Shown here one piece after another: positions 5,098 to 6,019 of a stretch of DNA of 6,019 bases. The stretch covers positions 1 to 6,019 of the forward strand of contig JACQDO010000309.1 in the NCBI GenBank assembly GCA_016201085.1. Direction: 5' to 3'. Origin of the DNA: Hyphomicrobiales bacterium (GTDB lineage Bacteria > Pseudomonadota > Alphaproteobacteria > Rhizobiales > Xanthobacteraceae). Positions within the stretch are counted from its first letter, which is position 1, and each line of letters starts with the position of its first letter. Position numbers and translations under genes: made by a program. The notes beneath the pieces are model-generated. The model saw only the letters and a program-made list of their open reading frames with translations, was not told the origin of the DNA and made no database searches.

Positions 5098-6019
5098 CTA
5101 TTTGCCGCGCAGCAGCGGCCGTAACAGCAGCTTGCCGGAAATCGAGTTCGGCACCTCATAGATCGAGCCGTAGGCTAAGACATGGCTCAATGCGATCAGC
5201 CGGTTTGGCAACTGCGGCGGTGGCGGAGTCTGGAACGAGTAAGACGCCGGATGATCAGATTGTAGTTGGCGAACAGCGACTGCGGCGGTTTTTGCCCGGC
5301 GAGGAAGCGCTGCGCTTGACCGCTGAGCGCGAAGATATTACCCGGCCCGTAAGGCTGGTTCTCGCCGCCGGTCAGGTTTTCCAGCACGACATTAGTGATG
5401 GGCGTGAGCTTCTGCGTCTTTTCGTCGAGCTTGAGGACGGGCGGGTCGTACGCCAGGTTCGCTCGCGAGAACGGCGTGTTGGCTTTGTAGAACGTGTAGC
5501 TCTTCGGATCCCTGCGGGTGGCCGAGGGAGTGAACGTGTTGTCGGGCGTCGCCGGCGAATTCAGTTTGTGTTCGAACGTGCCCCACAAAAACTCGGGGTG
5601 ATTGACGGTGTGGCCGACGACGTGCAGGCCCACGAGCGCGACGGTGACGGTGTCGAACTTGCCGGGCACCGGGGCGATGGTGATCAGGCCGGGAGTCGTT
5701 TTGGTCGCCAGGACCGGCACCTGCGCCTGGGTCGTATAGGCACCGGCCGGCGGCTGTTGTCCCTGATCGAGCCGCAACCAGGTGGCCTTGAAGACGGCGG
5801 CGCCGACATCGAAGGAAGAGTTTGCCGGTTGGCTTTGATAGCCGCCGGTCACGATCAGATTTTTCTTCGCCGTGTCGAAGTAGGACTTGTTCATGTGAAC
5901 GGAGGCATAGACCGGATAGCCGTTCTGCGAGACCAGCATGTTGCCGTCGGCCTCGACGATGGCGCCCGCGCCTTCGGTGAATCCGGGCGCCCCGTGGAAG
6001 GTCTGGGCGCGCGCGGCGA
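5098..6019 (-). pseudogene. Frameshifted, 5'-incomplete gene of unrecognised family
   Basis: The gene enters from the right edge; the frame is open through 6017, so the Met codon at 5939 is internal, not the start. About 254 codons read well down to ANYNL at 5256, including GNMLVSQNGYPVYASV, VGLHVVGHTVNHPEFLWGTFEHKLN and YTFYKANTPFSRANL. In that frame translation then continues into a basic, arginine-rich tail and stops at 5196. One frame over, from 5253, an equally protein-like C-terminus begins, HPASYSFQTPPPPQLPN, and continues through LIALSHVLAYGSIYEVPNSI to a TAG at 5098-5100. The switch is explained by one missing base (or two extra) near 5253. Restored, the visible part is about 306 residues. 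I recognise no catalytic motif; the HPEFLWGTFEH block looks like a family signature but I cannot name the family. The broken frame may be a real recent mutation or a sequencing error. Confidence 0.7.

Noticed and set aside
5196..5939. Reading this segment as a complete 247-residue gene
   Set aside because: The frame is open to the right edge without a stop, so the ATG at 5939 is internal. The stop at 5196 follows a frame break, because a coherent C-terminus continues in the adjacent frame to 5098.

Overview
The window looks like chromosomal DNA of a GC-rich alphaproteobacterium, most likely of the order Hyphomicrobiales (Rhizobiales) and close to the Bradyrhizobium/Xanthobacteraceae side. The evidence is the gene order rlpA - D-Ala-D-Ala carboxypeptidase - tmk - holB, an RlpA ending in SGRGLY with no SPOR domain, and intergenic palindromes of the kind I recall from that group. 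No plasmid, phage, transposase or CRISPR signature is visible.

Positions 1-3342 form one leftward (minus-strand) transcription unit. In transcription order it holds rlpA (lipoprotein of the septal peptidoglycan machinery), a DacA/PBP5-type carboxypeptidase, tmk (dTMP kinase) and the first 93 codons of holB (DNA polymerase III delta'). The gaps are short: 43 bp between rlpA and dacA, and a 4-bp ATGA overlap between tmk and holB. The exception is the 153-bp dacA-tmk gap, which holds an 87-bp multi-hairpin palindromic element. The unit joins cell-wall maturation at division with nucleotide supply and replication.

Positions 3343-3718 hold weak promoter candidates, a complete rightward tRNA-Ser(UGA), and a composite palindrome that ends two bases before the stop codon of the next, opposing gene.

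Positions 3719-5046 hold two divergent genes. One (leftward) encodes a small exported protein with eight cysteines whose spacing reads the same in both directions. The other (rightward) encodes an aspartyl/asparaginyl beta-hydroxylase-family 2-oxoglutarate oxygenase with its iron and cosubstrate residues intact and a hydrophobic tail segment, so it may act at the membrane on lipid A or a similar substrate.

Positions 5062-5090 form a strong hairpin between convergent genes. From 5098 to the right edge runs a leftward gene of unrecognised family. Its N-terminus lies outside the window, and its reading frame breaks near 5253, so it is either a recent pseudogene or a sequence error.

I see no clear multi-gene novel system. 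The best leads are the symmetric-cysteine protein, the nested palindrome inside the cell-wall/replication operon, and the frameshifted gene.
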